Assembly (NCBI GenBank): GCA_963713965.1
Contig: OY970217.1
Location: 372,001 to 436,000, forward strand
Length of the DNA: 64,000 nt
Direction of reading: 5' to 3'
Origin: CALAGB01 sp963713965
GTDB taxonomy: Bacteria > Chloroflexota > Chloroflexia > Thermomicrobiales > Thermomicrobiaceae
This document shows positions 47,875 through 56,805 of the stretch, piece by piece. Position numbers and translations under genes: made by a program. The notes beneath the pieces were generated by a model that made no database searches, was not told the origin of the DNA, and worked only from the letters and a program-made list of their open reading frames with translations. The first letter of the stretch is position 1. Every line of letters begins with the position of its first letter.

Positions 47875-48945
47875 TTGTCTTCCCGTGGAGGAACGTACCG
47901 GTCGGCTGGTGTCGACATCGATGCAGGCGACGCGGTCAAGAATCGCATCGCGGCACGAGTCGCCGCGACGCACGGACTCTCGGTTCTCCGCGGCGTGGGC
48001 CTATTTGGTGGTTTCTACCGTGCGCCCGTGAGCGACGGATCGGTCGTCCTGGTATCCAGCGCCGACAGTGTCGGCACGAAAGTCTTGCTGGCGAACCTGG
48101 TCGGAAATCACCGCGGTATTGGCGCTGATCTTGTCAATCACTGCGTCAACGACATACTCGCGTGCGGGGCCCGCCCGCTCTTCTTCCTCGACTATTACGC
48201 CACCCCGACGTTGAACCAACACGATCTCGAACAGATCATCGACGGTATGGCCGATGCCTGTCTGGCGGCGAATTGTTCGCTGGTAGGAGGCGAAACAGCC
48301 CAATTACCCGGAATATACCGACAAGATGCGTACGATTTGGCTGGGTTCATTGTTGGCCAAGTCATGGAGAATAAGATCGTGGATGGTTCAGGTGTGCGGG
48401 ACGGTGACATCGTCATCGGGCTCCCAAGCGATGGGTTGCACACCAATGGGTACACGCTGGCACGGTCAGCGTTGGGTCTGAACAGCGAGAAGGAAATCGC
48501 GCGCCAGAGGTTGGCCGAGGTTCCCTCTTGGGGAGCGCAAGCGCTAGGAGATATGCTCCTTTCTCCCCATCGCTCGTATCTGGACGACGTGACCCCGCTC
48601 CTCGACATCGATGTCGTGCGCGGAATGGCGCATATCACAGGTGGCGGTATTGCGGGCAACTTGAGCCGGATCATCCCGGACGGAATGCAAGCCTCGATCG
48701 ACGTCGAATCCTGGTCACCCGGACCGCTCTTCGCTGAGATTCAGCGAAAGGGGAAAGTTCCAGACTCGGAAATGTACCGGGTCTTCAATATGGGGATCGG
48801 ATTCATTCTGGTGGTGAGCCAGGCGGACGAGCAGAGAACGCTCGATCAGATCGACGGGGCCCACAGGATCGGAACAGTGGGAATGTCCGCAAGCACCGAA
48901 CGTGTTCGCATTGTAGGACTACGAAACGATTCGGAAGCGTCATGA
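47875..48945 (+). CDS. purM: Phosphoribosylformylglycinamidine cyclo-ligase
   Basis: 356 residues. YRSAGVDIDAGDAVKNRI, SADSVGTKVLLA, VNDILACGARPLFFLDYYA, VGGETAQLPGIY, DGLHTNGYTLAR and HITGGGIAGNLSRIIP are AIR synthase signatures. It closes the imidazole ring in purine synthesis. The start is TTG 47875 with GGAGGGA eight bases upstream. It sits between two roadblock genes. Confidence 0.96.
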   Translation: MSSRGGTYRSAGVDIDAGDAVKNRIAARVAATHGLSVLRGVGLFGGFYRAPVSDGSVVLVSSADSVGTKVLLANLVGNHRGIGADLVNHCVNDILACGARPLFFLDYYATPTLNQHDLEQIIDGMADACLAANCSLVGGETAQLPGIYRQDAYDLAGFIVGQVMENKIVDGSGVRDGDIVIGLPSDGLHTNGYTLARSALGLNSEKEIARQRLAEVPSWGAQALGDMLLSPHRSYLDDVTPLLDIDVVRGMAHITGGGIAGNLSRIIPDGMQASIDVESWSPGPLFAEIQRKGKVPDSEMYRVFNMGIGFILVVSQADEQRTLDQIDGAHRIGTVGMSASTERVRIVGLRNDSEAS

Positions 48946-48976
48946 GCCACCCGAACTCGCCACGCCAGGAGGACTG

Positions 48977-49501
48977 ATGTCGACTTTCGATCCCGACATC
49001 TCATCGCTCATCGTCGGCGAGGAAGACCAGGTGCAGATCGCGACGTGCCTTCAGCGACTGATGGCCGACTCCGGTGCAAGCTACAGCATGGTGATCGACC
49101 GAAGCGGACAGATCCTCTCGGAAGAGAGTGACGACATCCGGCCCGAGATGATTCATCTGGGCGCGCTGATCGCCGCCACGTACGCCTCCACACAGGAGAT
49201 GGCGCGCATTCTGAAGGAAGATGGGTTCAAGACACTCTTTCAGGAAGGTTTGAAGGAGAAGATTTTTACCGAGACCGTCCGAGGACGCTGGCTTCTCGTC
49301 GTGATCTTCGATCATCAGGCGCAGGTCGGCATGGTGAAAGTGCTGGCTCGACGTTCGAGCGCGGTTCTGGCAAATATCCTCGAATTGGTCGAGCGACGGA
49401 GCTCCGAAATGGGTACGACTCGCTTCCGTCACGTGGGCAAAGCAACAATTGACACGATAGATCTAATCTTCAAAGACGACGGCCGTTCCGACGATGAGTA
49501 G
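48977..49501 (+). CDS. MglB-like roadblock protein
   Basis: 174 residues. A roadblock/LC7 fold (YSMVIDRSGQILSEES ... RGRWLLVVIFDHQAQVGMVKVLARRSS) with an extra C-terminal helix, resembling MglB, the GTPase-activating partner of MglA. AGGAGG ribosome site before ATG 48977. It ends 15 bases before the MglA gene, so the two are surely cotranslated. Confidence 0.85.
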   Translation: MSTFDPDISSLIVGEEDQVQIATCLQRLMADSGASYSMVIDRSGQILSEESDDIRPEMIHLGALIAATYASTQEMARILKEDGFKTLFQEGLKEKIFTETVRGRWLLVVIFDHQAQVGMVKVLARRSSAVLANILELVERRSSEMGTTRFRHVGKATIDTIDLIFKDDGRSDDE

Positions 49502-49516
49502 GATGTAGAAATCCCT

Positions 49517-50092
49517 ATGGCGCTCATAAATGTTGCAGCTCGAGAAATTCACGGAAAGATCGTCTACTATGGTCCGGGATTGTCCGGCAAGACGACGAAT
49601 CTTCAATACATTCATTCACGCATCCCGAGCAACACGAAGGGTGAGCTCCTCTCGATCGAGACGGAGACCGAACGAACGCTCTTCTTTGACTTCTTGCCGC
49701 TCGATCTGGGTAAGGTGCATGGATTTACCATTCGCTTCCACCTGTACACTGTCCCCGGACAGGTGCTCTACGAGCGAACTCGCGTGGCCGTGCTGAACGG
49801 TGCGGACGGTGTCGTGTTCGTCGCCGATGGCTCGCGTGATCGGCTTCCGGACAATCTGCAGAGCTTGCGCGAACTTGCTCAAAATCTGACGGCACAGGGC
49901 AAACGATTCATCGATTACCCTCTGGTGATGCAATACAATAAGATGGATTTGCCGACGTCACTGCCAACGCCGGTCCTCGATCGCTACATCAACACGGTCA
50001 AAGTGCCGCGCTTCGAGGCGGTTGCCATCAACGGGCGCGGCGTTTTCGAGACGTTGCGGGCGATCTCCAAGCTGGTAGTCAACAAGCTGTAA
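49517..50092 (+). CDS. MglA-like small Ras-family GTPase
   Basis: 191 residues. INVAAREIHGKIVYYGPGLSGKTTNLQYIH is the P-loop, RFHLYTVPGQVLYERTR the switch II region with the MglA-type Thr-Val-Pro-Gly, and QYNKMDLP the guanine-specificity motif. MglA controls polarity and motility in Myxococcus and Thermus; here the output is unknown. It forms a module with the two roadblock genes upstream. Confidence 0.92.
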   Translation: MALINVAAREIHGKIVYYGPGLSGKTTNLQYIHSRIPSNTKGELLSIETETERTLFFDFLPLDLGKVHGFTIRFHLYTVPGQVLYERTRVAVLNGADGVVFVADGSRDRLPDNLQSLRELAQNLTAQGKRFIDYPLVMQYNKMDLPTSLPTPVLDRYINTVKVPRFEAVAINGRGVFETLRAISKLVVNKL

Positions 50093-50436
50093 CCGCGTGG
50101 AAGAGTCGCCGCGTTCATCGATAGCGTGGCTGCGCGCCCGGTGCCCGAACTCTGGTTGGTGGTGACTGCCATCGTTCGCGGCTGCCGCCCTTCAGGTCGC
50201 ATGATCTCCCCCCCTCCACGCACCTCAGACTGAAAATTACCGCGGATCGCCATGAACAACGGTTCCATGACTCCGGCTTCACTGCTACTATGGGATCAAA
50301 CACCCCGACATGAATGAGCGGATTGGTTGACGGCGCAACGCGCGGGCTGATGATAGCTTGGTTCGTCTCGCACGACGCCGGAAAGGCGTAGGTGTACCGT
50401 CTACTCGCCGCCATCTTACGTACATTTGGAGGCAGC
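50093..50436. other. 344-base spacer after mglA
   Basis: No gene, terminator or convincing promoter pair recognised; it should hold the promoter of the following PLP-enzyme gene. Confidence 0.5.
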
Positions 50437-51606
50437 ATGGTTGAGACAACACCCGCAGCAGGACCAACTTCAACCTCGATCTATGGCGAACTCGGCGTCC
50501 AGACGATCATCAACGCCAGCGGTGCCACCACCGCTGTCAGCGGCACGCTGATGGCCCCGGAAGTGGCTCAAGCAATGCTTGAAGCGTCCAGAGCGTTCGT
50601 GGTGATCGACGAATTGAACGCCAAGGTGGGAGAAAAGATCGCGGCTGTGACCGGCGCGGAGGCGGGCTACGTGACGTGCGGATCCGCGGCGGCGATGGCG
50701 ATCGCGGCGGCGGCCTGTATCGCTGGTTCTGATCCCGCGCGAATTCGACAGCTACCGAACAGCGAGGGAATGGCCAACGAGCTCATCGTTCACCGCGCGC
50801 ATCGGATCGGCTATGACCAGATGTTTCGAGTTGGCGGAGCGAAGCTCGTTGAAATCGGGATGCCCGCACTGACCGAGCGTTGGGAGCTCGAGGATTCCAT
50901 CAATGAGCGCACCGCTGGCGTCGTATACGTCGATTCGCCCTCCACCGGAGACAATGCACTCGACATTCACACAGTCGTCGAGATCGCTCATCTGCATAAC
51001 CTGCCGGTGATCGTTGATGCTGCCTCGACGCTACCCCCCACGAGCCATCTGACACGTTGGATCACTTGGGGCGCCGATCTCGTGATCTACAGCGGTGGCA
51101 AAGGCATCCGCGGACCTCAGGACTCGGGCATTCTCGCCGGCCGAAAGGATCTGATTGCCGCCGCCGTCCTGAACGGCAACCCGCACCGTGGCATCGGCCG
51201 CGGCATGAAAGTGAGCAAAGAATCGCTGGTTGGCCTGGCCGTGGCGCTCGATCTCTTCATGAATCGCGACCATGACCGTGACTTCGGAGCGCATCGCGAG
51301 CAGGCACAGGTCGTCTTCGATGCCTTCGTCGGACGAGCCGACGTCAGCTGCGAGATGATGGCGGATCAGGACGCCTACCCCGCACCTATCGTGTTCATCC
51401 GACCCGTCGATCGTCAGTGGAACCCGCAGAACGTACAGCATGAGCTGCAGCACGGGTCGCCCCGAATCTATGCCAAAGTCGAGCGCGGCGGTGTGTCGAT
51501 CAACACGCATTGCCTTCAATCCGGGGAGCCGAAGCAAGTCATCGCTCGTCTGCATGCGGTGCTCGACTCGATGCGCGGGAATGGGCGAGCCCAGGGACCC
51601 GTCTAG
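50437..51606 (+). CDS. SelA-like PLP-dependent enzyme (selenocysteine-synthase/D-glucosaminate-6-P lyase fold)
   Basis: 389 residues. ELGVQTIINASGATTAVSG and TGAEAGYVTCGSAAAMAIAAAA are typical of the SelA/DgaE group, with the PLP lysine K222 in YSGGKGIRGPQDSG. The usual SelA selenium-handling N-terminal domain is absent and no selB/selC is nearby, so it is more likely an amino-acid or amino-sugar lyase/aminotransferase. It converges with the peptide-uptake operon and may act in the same catabolism (inference). ATG 50437 has GGAGG four to five bases upstream. Confidence 0.8.
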   Translation: MVETTPAAGPTSTSIYGELGVQTIINASGATTAVSGTLMAPEVAQAMLEASRAFVVIDELNAKVGEKIAAVTGAEAGYVTCGSAAAMAIAAAACIAGSDPARIRQLPNSEGMANELIVHRAHRIGYDQMFRVGGAKLVEIGMPALTERWELEDSINERTAGVVYVDSPSTGDNALDIHTVVEIAHLHNLPVIVDAASTLPPTSHLTRWITWGADLVIYSGGKGIRGPQDSGILAGRKDLIAAAVLNGNPHRGIGRGMKVSKESLVGLAVALDLFMNRDHDRDFGAHREQAQVVFDAFVGRADVSCEMMADQDAYPAPIVFIRPVDRQWNPQNVQHELQHGSPRIYAKVERGGVSINTHCLQSGEPKQVIARLHAVLDSMRGNGRAQGPV

Positions 51607-51683
51607 TTTGGACTCTGTGAGCCCCGGGCGTGATGCTGCAAACATTGCCGCGAGCGGTGCCGAAACGAGTACTGCTTGAGACC

Positions 51684-52649
51684 CTATTCGATATTGCGCA
51701 GCGTCGGGTCCAACGCGTCACGAATCCAGTCGCCAATAAGATTGATTGATAGGACCGTGATCATGATCGCGATCCCAGGTATCGTTGCAAGCCACCAGGC
51801 CGTCGAAACATAGGCGCGTCCATCCGCCAGCATGTTTCCCCAGGTGGGACGTGTCGAACCAACCCCCAAACCCAGGAAGGAGAGCCCGGCCTCAGCGATG
51901 ATCGTCGCGGCCACCGCAAACGTCCCGTAGACGATGATTGGCGTGACCGCGTTCGGGAGCAGATGTCTGAAAAGGACCGATCTATCTGTGGCGCCGATCG
52001 ATCGAGCCGCGATGACGTATTCGTGACTCTTCGCGGAAAGGACCGAACCGCGCATAAGGCGCGCATAGGGCACCCATCCGGCAATCGCCAGGACCACAAT
52101 CACGTTCAGCAACCCACCGCCGAGAACGGCAACCACGGCAATCGCCAACAACAGGTACGGAAACGCCAGGAAAACATCTCCGAGACGCATGACCACGGAA
52201 TCAATAGCTCCGCCGTAGTAGCCTGAGAGCAACCCAAGGGTCGATCCAGCACCAGCGCCCAAGGCGACGGCTGTCAGACCGACGATCAACGACACTCGTG
52301 CACCGAAAATGACGCGAGACAGTATGTCGCGCCCGAGCTGATCCGTTCCGAGAACATGCTGAGAAGAGCCGTGGATTGTCTGCGTCGTCCCATAGCGCGG
52401 GCAACTCGTGAACACCGGACAGTTCAGACGATCGGTGATGTGACCAAGGTTGGGGTTGTACGGCGATATCTGAGGGGCAAATACCGCCAGCACGACGATC
52501 ATCAACAATATGACTCCGCCGGCGAAACCTAGTCGATTCTTTCTCAACAAGCGAAGAGCCCGAGCTGAGCCGGACTGACGCTCTCGAATATCCGAGAAGA
52601 CATCGGCAATCGTTTCGGGGGTCGTTGGCGAGGTGCGCTGATTGCTCAT
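51684..52649 (-). CDS. Oligopeptide/dipeptide ABC transporter permease (DppC type)
   Basis: 321 residues, six helices. The N-terminal region NRLGFAGGVILLMIVVLAVFAPQISPYNP and the EAA loop (ARSIGATDRSVLFRHLLPNAVTPI) are those of DppC/OppC. ATG 52649 has AGGTGGG upstream. Last gene of the operon; no ATPase gene follows. Confidence 0.92.
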   Translation of the reverse strand: MSNQRTSPTTPETIADVFSDIRERQSGSARALRLLRKNRLGFAGGVILLMIVVLAVFAPQISPYNPNLGHITDRLNCPVFTSCPRYGTTQTIHGSSQHVLGTDQLGRDILSRVIFGARVSLIVGLTAVALGAGAGSTLGLLSGYYGGAIDSVVMRLGDVFLAFPYLLLAIAVVAVLGGGLLNVIVVLAIAGWVPYARLMRGSVLSAKSHEYVIAARSIGATDRSVLFRHLLPNAVTPIIVYGTFAVAATIIAEAGLSFLGLGVGSTRPTWGNMLADGRAYVSTAWWLATIPGIAIMITVLSINLIGDWIRDALDPTLRNIE

Positions 52650-52705
52650 TGGCCCACCTGAGTTTCTGTCATTCCGTTCCTCCTCCATGCCTTGAATCTC
52701 ATCGG

Positions 52706-53629
52706 TTATGTGAGACGAACACGTGGATCGAGCCACGTGTAGAGAAGGTCCACAAACAAGTTGATGAGGACGAAGGTGACGGCAATGACAAAGACGGCTG
52801 CCTGAACGACGGGAAAGTCACGCGAGCCGATGGAATTGACCATCAGCTGCCCTACCCCATTCCATTGGAAGATCTGCTCGGTGATGATGGCTCCCCCAAG
52901 GAGATTCCCAAAATCGAGACCGATCACCGTCACAAGTGGGATAGCCGTGTTCTTCAAGGCGTGCCGCAACACCACCCGAGATTCTCTGAGACCCTTCGCT
53001 CGTCCCGTCCGAATATAGTCGGCGCCGAGAACGTCGAGCATCCCTGAGCGGGTAAGGCGAGTTAGCCGCGCGATCCCAGGCGCCGCGAGCGTGATTGTTG
53101 GCATTAGCAGGAAGGTCGGTGACAGTTTGTATCCCTGTGACGGCAGATAGCCCAGATTCACCGCGAATATCAGGATCAGCATGATGCCTAGCCAGAAATT
53201 CGGGATTGACTGACCAAACAAGGCCATAAGCATCACGATGTTGTCGATGATGGAATACCGTTTCACCGCCGAAATGATTCCAAGCGTCACCGATACGATG
53301 ACACTGAGAATGAGCGCAGTCGTGGCGAGCGCGATCGTCCTCGGATACCGATCGAGCACGATCTGCATGGCACTGAAGCCCCTAAAGCGGAGCGAGTCTT
53401 GCCAGTGCCCCTGAGCGGTGGAGCTCAGGAACGAGACGTACTGAACGTAGAGTGGCCGGTCCAGACCGAGGTCATGACGCACCCGTTCCACGTCCTGCGG
53501 TGTTGCGTTGTCGCCGAGCATCAGGGTCACTGGGTCGCCGGTCAGATTCGTGAGAAAGAAGACCAGCGTCACGACGCCGACGATCACCAGCGCCGACTGC
53601 AGCAGCCGCCGAATGACATAGTTGAGCAT
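52706..53629 (-). CDS. Oligopeptide/dipeptide ABC transporter permease (DppB type)
   Basis: 307 residues. NYVIRRLLQSALVIVGVVTLVFFL at the N-terminus and TGRAKGLRESRVVLRHALKNTAIPLVTV (EAA loop) are DppB signatures. It should pair with the DppC-type permease encoded 57 bases on to form the membrane channel. Confidence 0.93.
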   Translation of the reverse strand: MLNYVIRRLLQSALVIVGVVTLVFFLTNLTGDPVTLMLGDNATPQDVERVRHDLGLDRPLYVQYVSFLSSTAQGHWQDSLRFRGFSAMQIVLDRYPRTIALATTALILSVIVSVTLGIISAVKRYSIIDNIVMLMALFGQSIPNFWLGIMLILIFAVNLGYLPSQGYKLSPTFLLMPTITLAAPGIARLTRLTRSGMLDVLGADYIRTGRAKGLRESRVVLRHALKNTAIPLVTVIGLDFGNLLGGAIITEQIFQWNGVGQLMVNSIGSRDFPVVQAAVFVIAVTFVLINLFVDLLYTWLDPRVRLT

Positions 53630-53713
53630 GAGATATCGCTTCCTGATTGAGGTCCGCGAGACAACTCCGCTCCGCCGCGGCAGTGCGTGAGTTGCCCGCG
53701 GTTCCCAGACGTT

Positions 53714-55468
53714 CTACGCGTTCCACTTCATCTCATGCGCCCACATCATTTCATCATGACGAGGCTCCCAAAGCACCCAGTTGTCGACGCCGAACATGTC
53801 GACGAGCTGATACATGTAGAGGCACGGCGCATCATCATAAATGAATTTCTGCGCCTGAGAGTAAAGGTCCAAGCGCTTGTTCACGTCAAGCTCTACGCGA
53901 GCGTCCTGGATAATCTTCTCGAGCTCATCACTGTAGTACGGCCGCCGATAGTCGTTGTATTGGTCGTAGGATTGCTTGCCGAGCAACGGCACAAAGGTGT
54001 TGTCAGCGTCGAAGAACCAGTTGCCCCACGAGGCAAACTCCATACCTGGCGTCTGTTTCGATTTTTCCAGATCGGTGAGCGCCGCGGAATCCCGCAGCTC
54101 GGGAGTGCATCGAATTCCTGCGTTGGCCATCTCCTGCGCCATCGCCTCGGCAACCTCTTTGTCCTTGGGGTAGCGGCCCTGGATGTGCCAGATCTTGGCA
54201 TCGATGCCGTTGGGATACCCAGCCTGTGTCAACAGTTCCTTGGCTTTGTCCGGATCGTTCGGGTATGGCTCAATCGATGAGTCGAATCCGAAACACCAGA
54301 TCGGAAGCATGGTCGAGACGCGGTGACCGTTACCAAGCAGAACGGCGTCGATTACACCCTGAACGTTGGCCGCGTAGTTGATCGCCTGTCGAACTTCCTT
54401 CTTCGTATACGGTTCGGCATCAACCGTAATGAAATAAAACGGCACACGGTTACTCACGGCGCGAACGGCACGCGCCCGGCCGCTGGCATTGATACCATCG
54501 AGTTCTTCAGGTGGCATGTCCTTCGCCACGTGGACCTGTCCTGAGCGAAGCGCCGCGACACGAGTCGATTGTTCGACGATCGTCGTCAGGCGCACCTTCT
54601 TGATTGATGGAACGTCGCCCCAGTAATCCTCGTTGGCCTCGATCACCAAGTCTTCGTTTGGACTCCAACTCACGAATTTGTATGGGCCGGTTCCGTTTGC
54701 CTCCTTCGAGACGGTTTCCGGACCTTGGGCGGCCCATTTCGGAGCCACCATGGTCATGTGAAACCCGGTCATCCGAGCCAGCAGCGCTGGGTCTGGGCTC
54801 GAAGTCTTGACGTTCACCGTGTGATCGTCGACGACCTCGACGTCCGAGATGATCGCGTACGTGCTCTTGGCATCACCTGGCGTCTCATCGCTGAGCGGTC
54901 GCAGGACGCTAAATTTCACGGCATCACCGTTGAAGGGTTCGTCGTTATGGTATTTGACACCCTCACGCAGCTTGAACTGCATCGTCAGATCGTCGACGCG
55001 CTCCCACGATGTCGCTAACACCGGCGATATCGTCTGCAGGTCACGCTCGAACTTCACCAACGGTTCGTACATGTGCCGCAGCTGCGCTTCGGCGATCGTC
55101 CCGACGTGAAGCTGCGGGTCAATGCCGTGTGTGGTGAACTGATAGGCGCCCCAGGCAATCACGAGCTCATCCGGCTGTCCTCCTGACGGAGCTCCTGCCT
55201 TCGGGTTGTCGAACTCGGGGATTTCGACGCCGCGGACACCTTGAGACGACGTGCCGGTCGCCGCCGACGATTGACTGGTCGAAGTCGCACCTCCGCTCGA
55301 CGTAGTAGCCTGTCCCCCAGATGCAGTCGTCGGAACTGTTGTGCTCTTGTTGCCGCCGCAGGCGGCCAGCAACGTTCCAATGACACCGACGCTGCCGAGC
55401 AGGAAACTGCGGCGGCGCAGATTCACGTTCATCAGCCGGTTAGGCACGCGGTTTCGGTCCTCTTCCAT
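53714..55468 (-). CDS. Extracellular solute-binding lipoprotein, family 5 (peptide)
   Basis: 584 residues. The signal has a twin-arginine stretch NLRRRSFLL and a lipobox LLAAC-GG, so it is a lipid-anchored, possibly Tat-exported binding protein. A Ser/Thr/Gly linker leads to the SBP_bac_5 fold (EAQLRHMYEPLVKFERDLQTISPVLATSWERVDD, LREGVKYHNDEPFNGDAVKFS). It delivers peptides or similar solutes to the adjacent permeases. ATG 55468 has GAGGAG eight bases upstream. Confidence 0.92.
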   Translation of the reverse strand: MEEDRNRVPNRLMNVNLRRRSFLLGSVGVIGTLLAACGGNKSTTVPTTASGGQATTSSGGATSTSQSSAATGTSSQGVRGVEIPEFDNPKAGAPSGGQPDELVIAWGAYQFTTHGIDPQLHVGTIAEAQLRHMYEPLVKFERDLQTISPVLATSWERVDDLTMQFKLREGVKYHNDEPFNGDAVKFSVLRPLSDETPGDAKSTYAIISDVEVVDDHTVNVKTSSPDPALLARMTGFHMTMVAPKWAAQGPETVSKEANGTGPYKFVSWSPNEDLVIEANEDYWGDVPSIKKVRLTTIVEQSTRVAALRSGQVHVAKDMPPEELDGINASGRARAVRAVSNRVPFYFITVDAEPYTKKEVRQAINYAANVQGVIDAVLLGNGHRVSTMLPIWCFGFDSSIEPYPNDPDKAKELLTQAGYPNGIDAKIWHIQGRYPKDKEVAEAMAQEMANAGIRCTPELRDSAALTDLEKSKQTPGMEFASWGNWFFDADNTFVPLLGKQSYDQYNDYRRPYYSDELEKIIQDARVELDVNKRLDLYSQAQKFIYDDAPCLYMYQLVDMFGVDNWVLWEPRHDEMMWAHEMKWNA

Positions 55469-55604
55469 GCGACTCGCTCCTCTTCATCGCTCAAGATCGC
55501 GACCGTGCGGCAAATACTGCCTTGTTGCGTTCGCGAAGCCGTCTTCAGCGTCCCTCCTCGAACACCTCCTACCTTCGCGTCACTGGCGGAGACGCGTTTC
55601 CCTG

Positions 55605-56657
55605 CTAGCGACCGGACAGGATCTCCTGACTGTACGCAAACGTTATCGGCTGGCCTCCGGTATGAACGAAGACGACCGTTTCGTCTTCGCTGATGGCACC
55701 GAGACGGCATTGATCAATGAGACCGGACAGCGCCTTGGCCGTGTAAACCGGATCGAGGATCAATCCTTCGGTCCGGCCCGCCAGATACAGCGACTTGAGG
55801 CCGGCTTCAGTTGGAACTCCGTAGCGTTCGCCGAAATACTGGTCGTGGATGGTGATGTCTTCAGCGTTCAAGCGCACCGAGATTCCGAGGAGTTCCGCTG
55901 CGGCGTTGGCACAGGCAAGGACGCTCTGCTCCACCGCGTCCCGGGGACCGCCGACACTCACCGGATGCACGCGATACGTTTCGCCAAGGATTTTGGCGGC
56001 CAGCGCGAGTCCCGCCGAGGACGTTCCCGATGCGAGGAAGATGTGATCCACCCGAGCATCGGTGGCGTCAAGTTGTGTCAGCAATTCGACGGCGGCAACC
56101 AAGTACGCGCAAGTACCGGCGATCTTGGAGAATCTGTCGCGCGGGACGTTGTAGACAACGTGCCCCTCAGCCTCAAGTCGGGAAACCAGTTCGTTCAGTT
56201 CCGTGTCGACGACGTCCTGATCCGCGCTGGACGCCTCAATGATTTCGGCGCCCATGATGTGGTCGAGCAGTAGGTTCCCGTTGATTGGTTCGTCTTTGGC
56301 GCTTGGGATCTTGATGATGTAGTTCGTTAGGCCGAACTTGGCGGCGAGCGCGGTGTGCAGCCGAGCATGATTCGACTGTGCCACGTTCGTAACAACCAGC
56401 GTGTCGGCGCCCTTACGGCGCAGATCGCCAAGACGGAATTCCAGGTGACGAACCTTATTACCGCCGAACGCGAGACCCGTAAGGTCGTCTCTCTTCACCA
56501 GAATTCGTGGCGCGTGAGGGCCGATCGCCTGTCGCAGACGGGGTGCATCGTCCAATGGCGTTGGCAGATAGGCGATTGGAACACGCGGAAGTGTCCCGAC
56601 TGCGTCAAGCAGGTCACTTCGGGACAGGGTCGGCTTGTGAACCGATCCGTATGTCAT
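55605..56657 (-). CDS. D-cysteine desulfhydrase / ACC-deaminase-like PLP enzyme
   Basis: 350 residues. LPTPLDDAPRLRQAIGPHAPRILVKRDDLTGLAFGGNKVRHLEF contains the PLP lysine (near residue 67), and NVAQSNHARLHTALAAKFG the cofactor/substrate segment. ASGTSSAGLALA fits the phosphate-binding loop. Family members deaminate D-cysteine or 1-aminocyclopropane-1-carboxylate to a keto acid and ammonia; which one is not clear. ATG 56657 chosen. It lies between ggt and the peptide-binding protein. Confidence 0.87.
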   Translation of the reverse strand: MTYGSVHKPTLSRSDLLDAVGTLPRVPIAYLPTPLDDAPRLRQAIGPHAPRILVKRDDLTGLAFGGNKVRHLEFRLGDLRRKGADTLVVTNVAQSNHARLHTALAAKFGLTNYIIKIPSAKDEPINGNLLLDHIMGAEIIEASSADQDVVDTELNELVSRLEAEGHVVYNVPRDRFSKIAGTCAYLVAAVELLTQLDATDARVDHIFLASGTSSAGLALAAKILGETYRVHPVSVGGPRDAVEQSVLACANAAAELLGISVRLNAEDITIHDQYFGERYGVPTEAGLKSLYLAGRTEGLILDPVYTAKALSGLIDQCRLGAISEDETVVFVHTGGQPITFAYSQEILSGR

Positions 56658-56805
56658 ATTCTCATGTCCTCTTTCCGCGTCACACTTAGTCGATCTTCGG
56701 GTCATGGAGCCCGATTTTTGGGGCCTATTTCAACGCGTTCAGGCGCGAAGCGTCGAGCGTGGCCAGACCGGCATCATTGGCGAAAGCGGTGAAACCACCG
56801 GTCTT

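Noticed and set aside
50437..51606. True selenocysteine synthase (selA)
   Set aside because: N-terminal SelA domain and selB/selC neighbours are absent; called SelA-like only.
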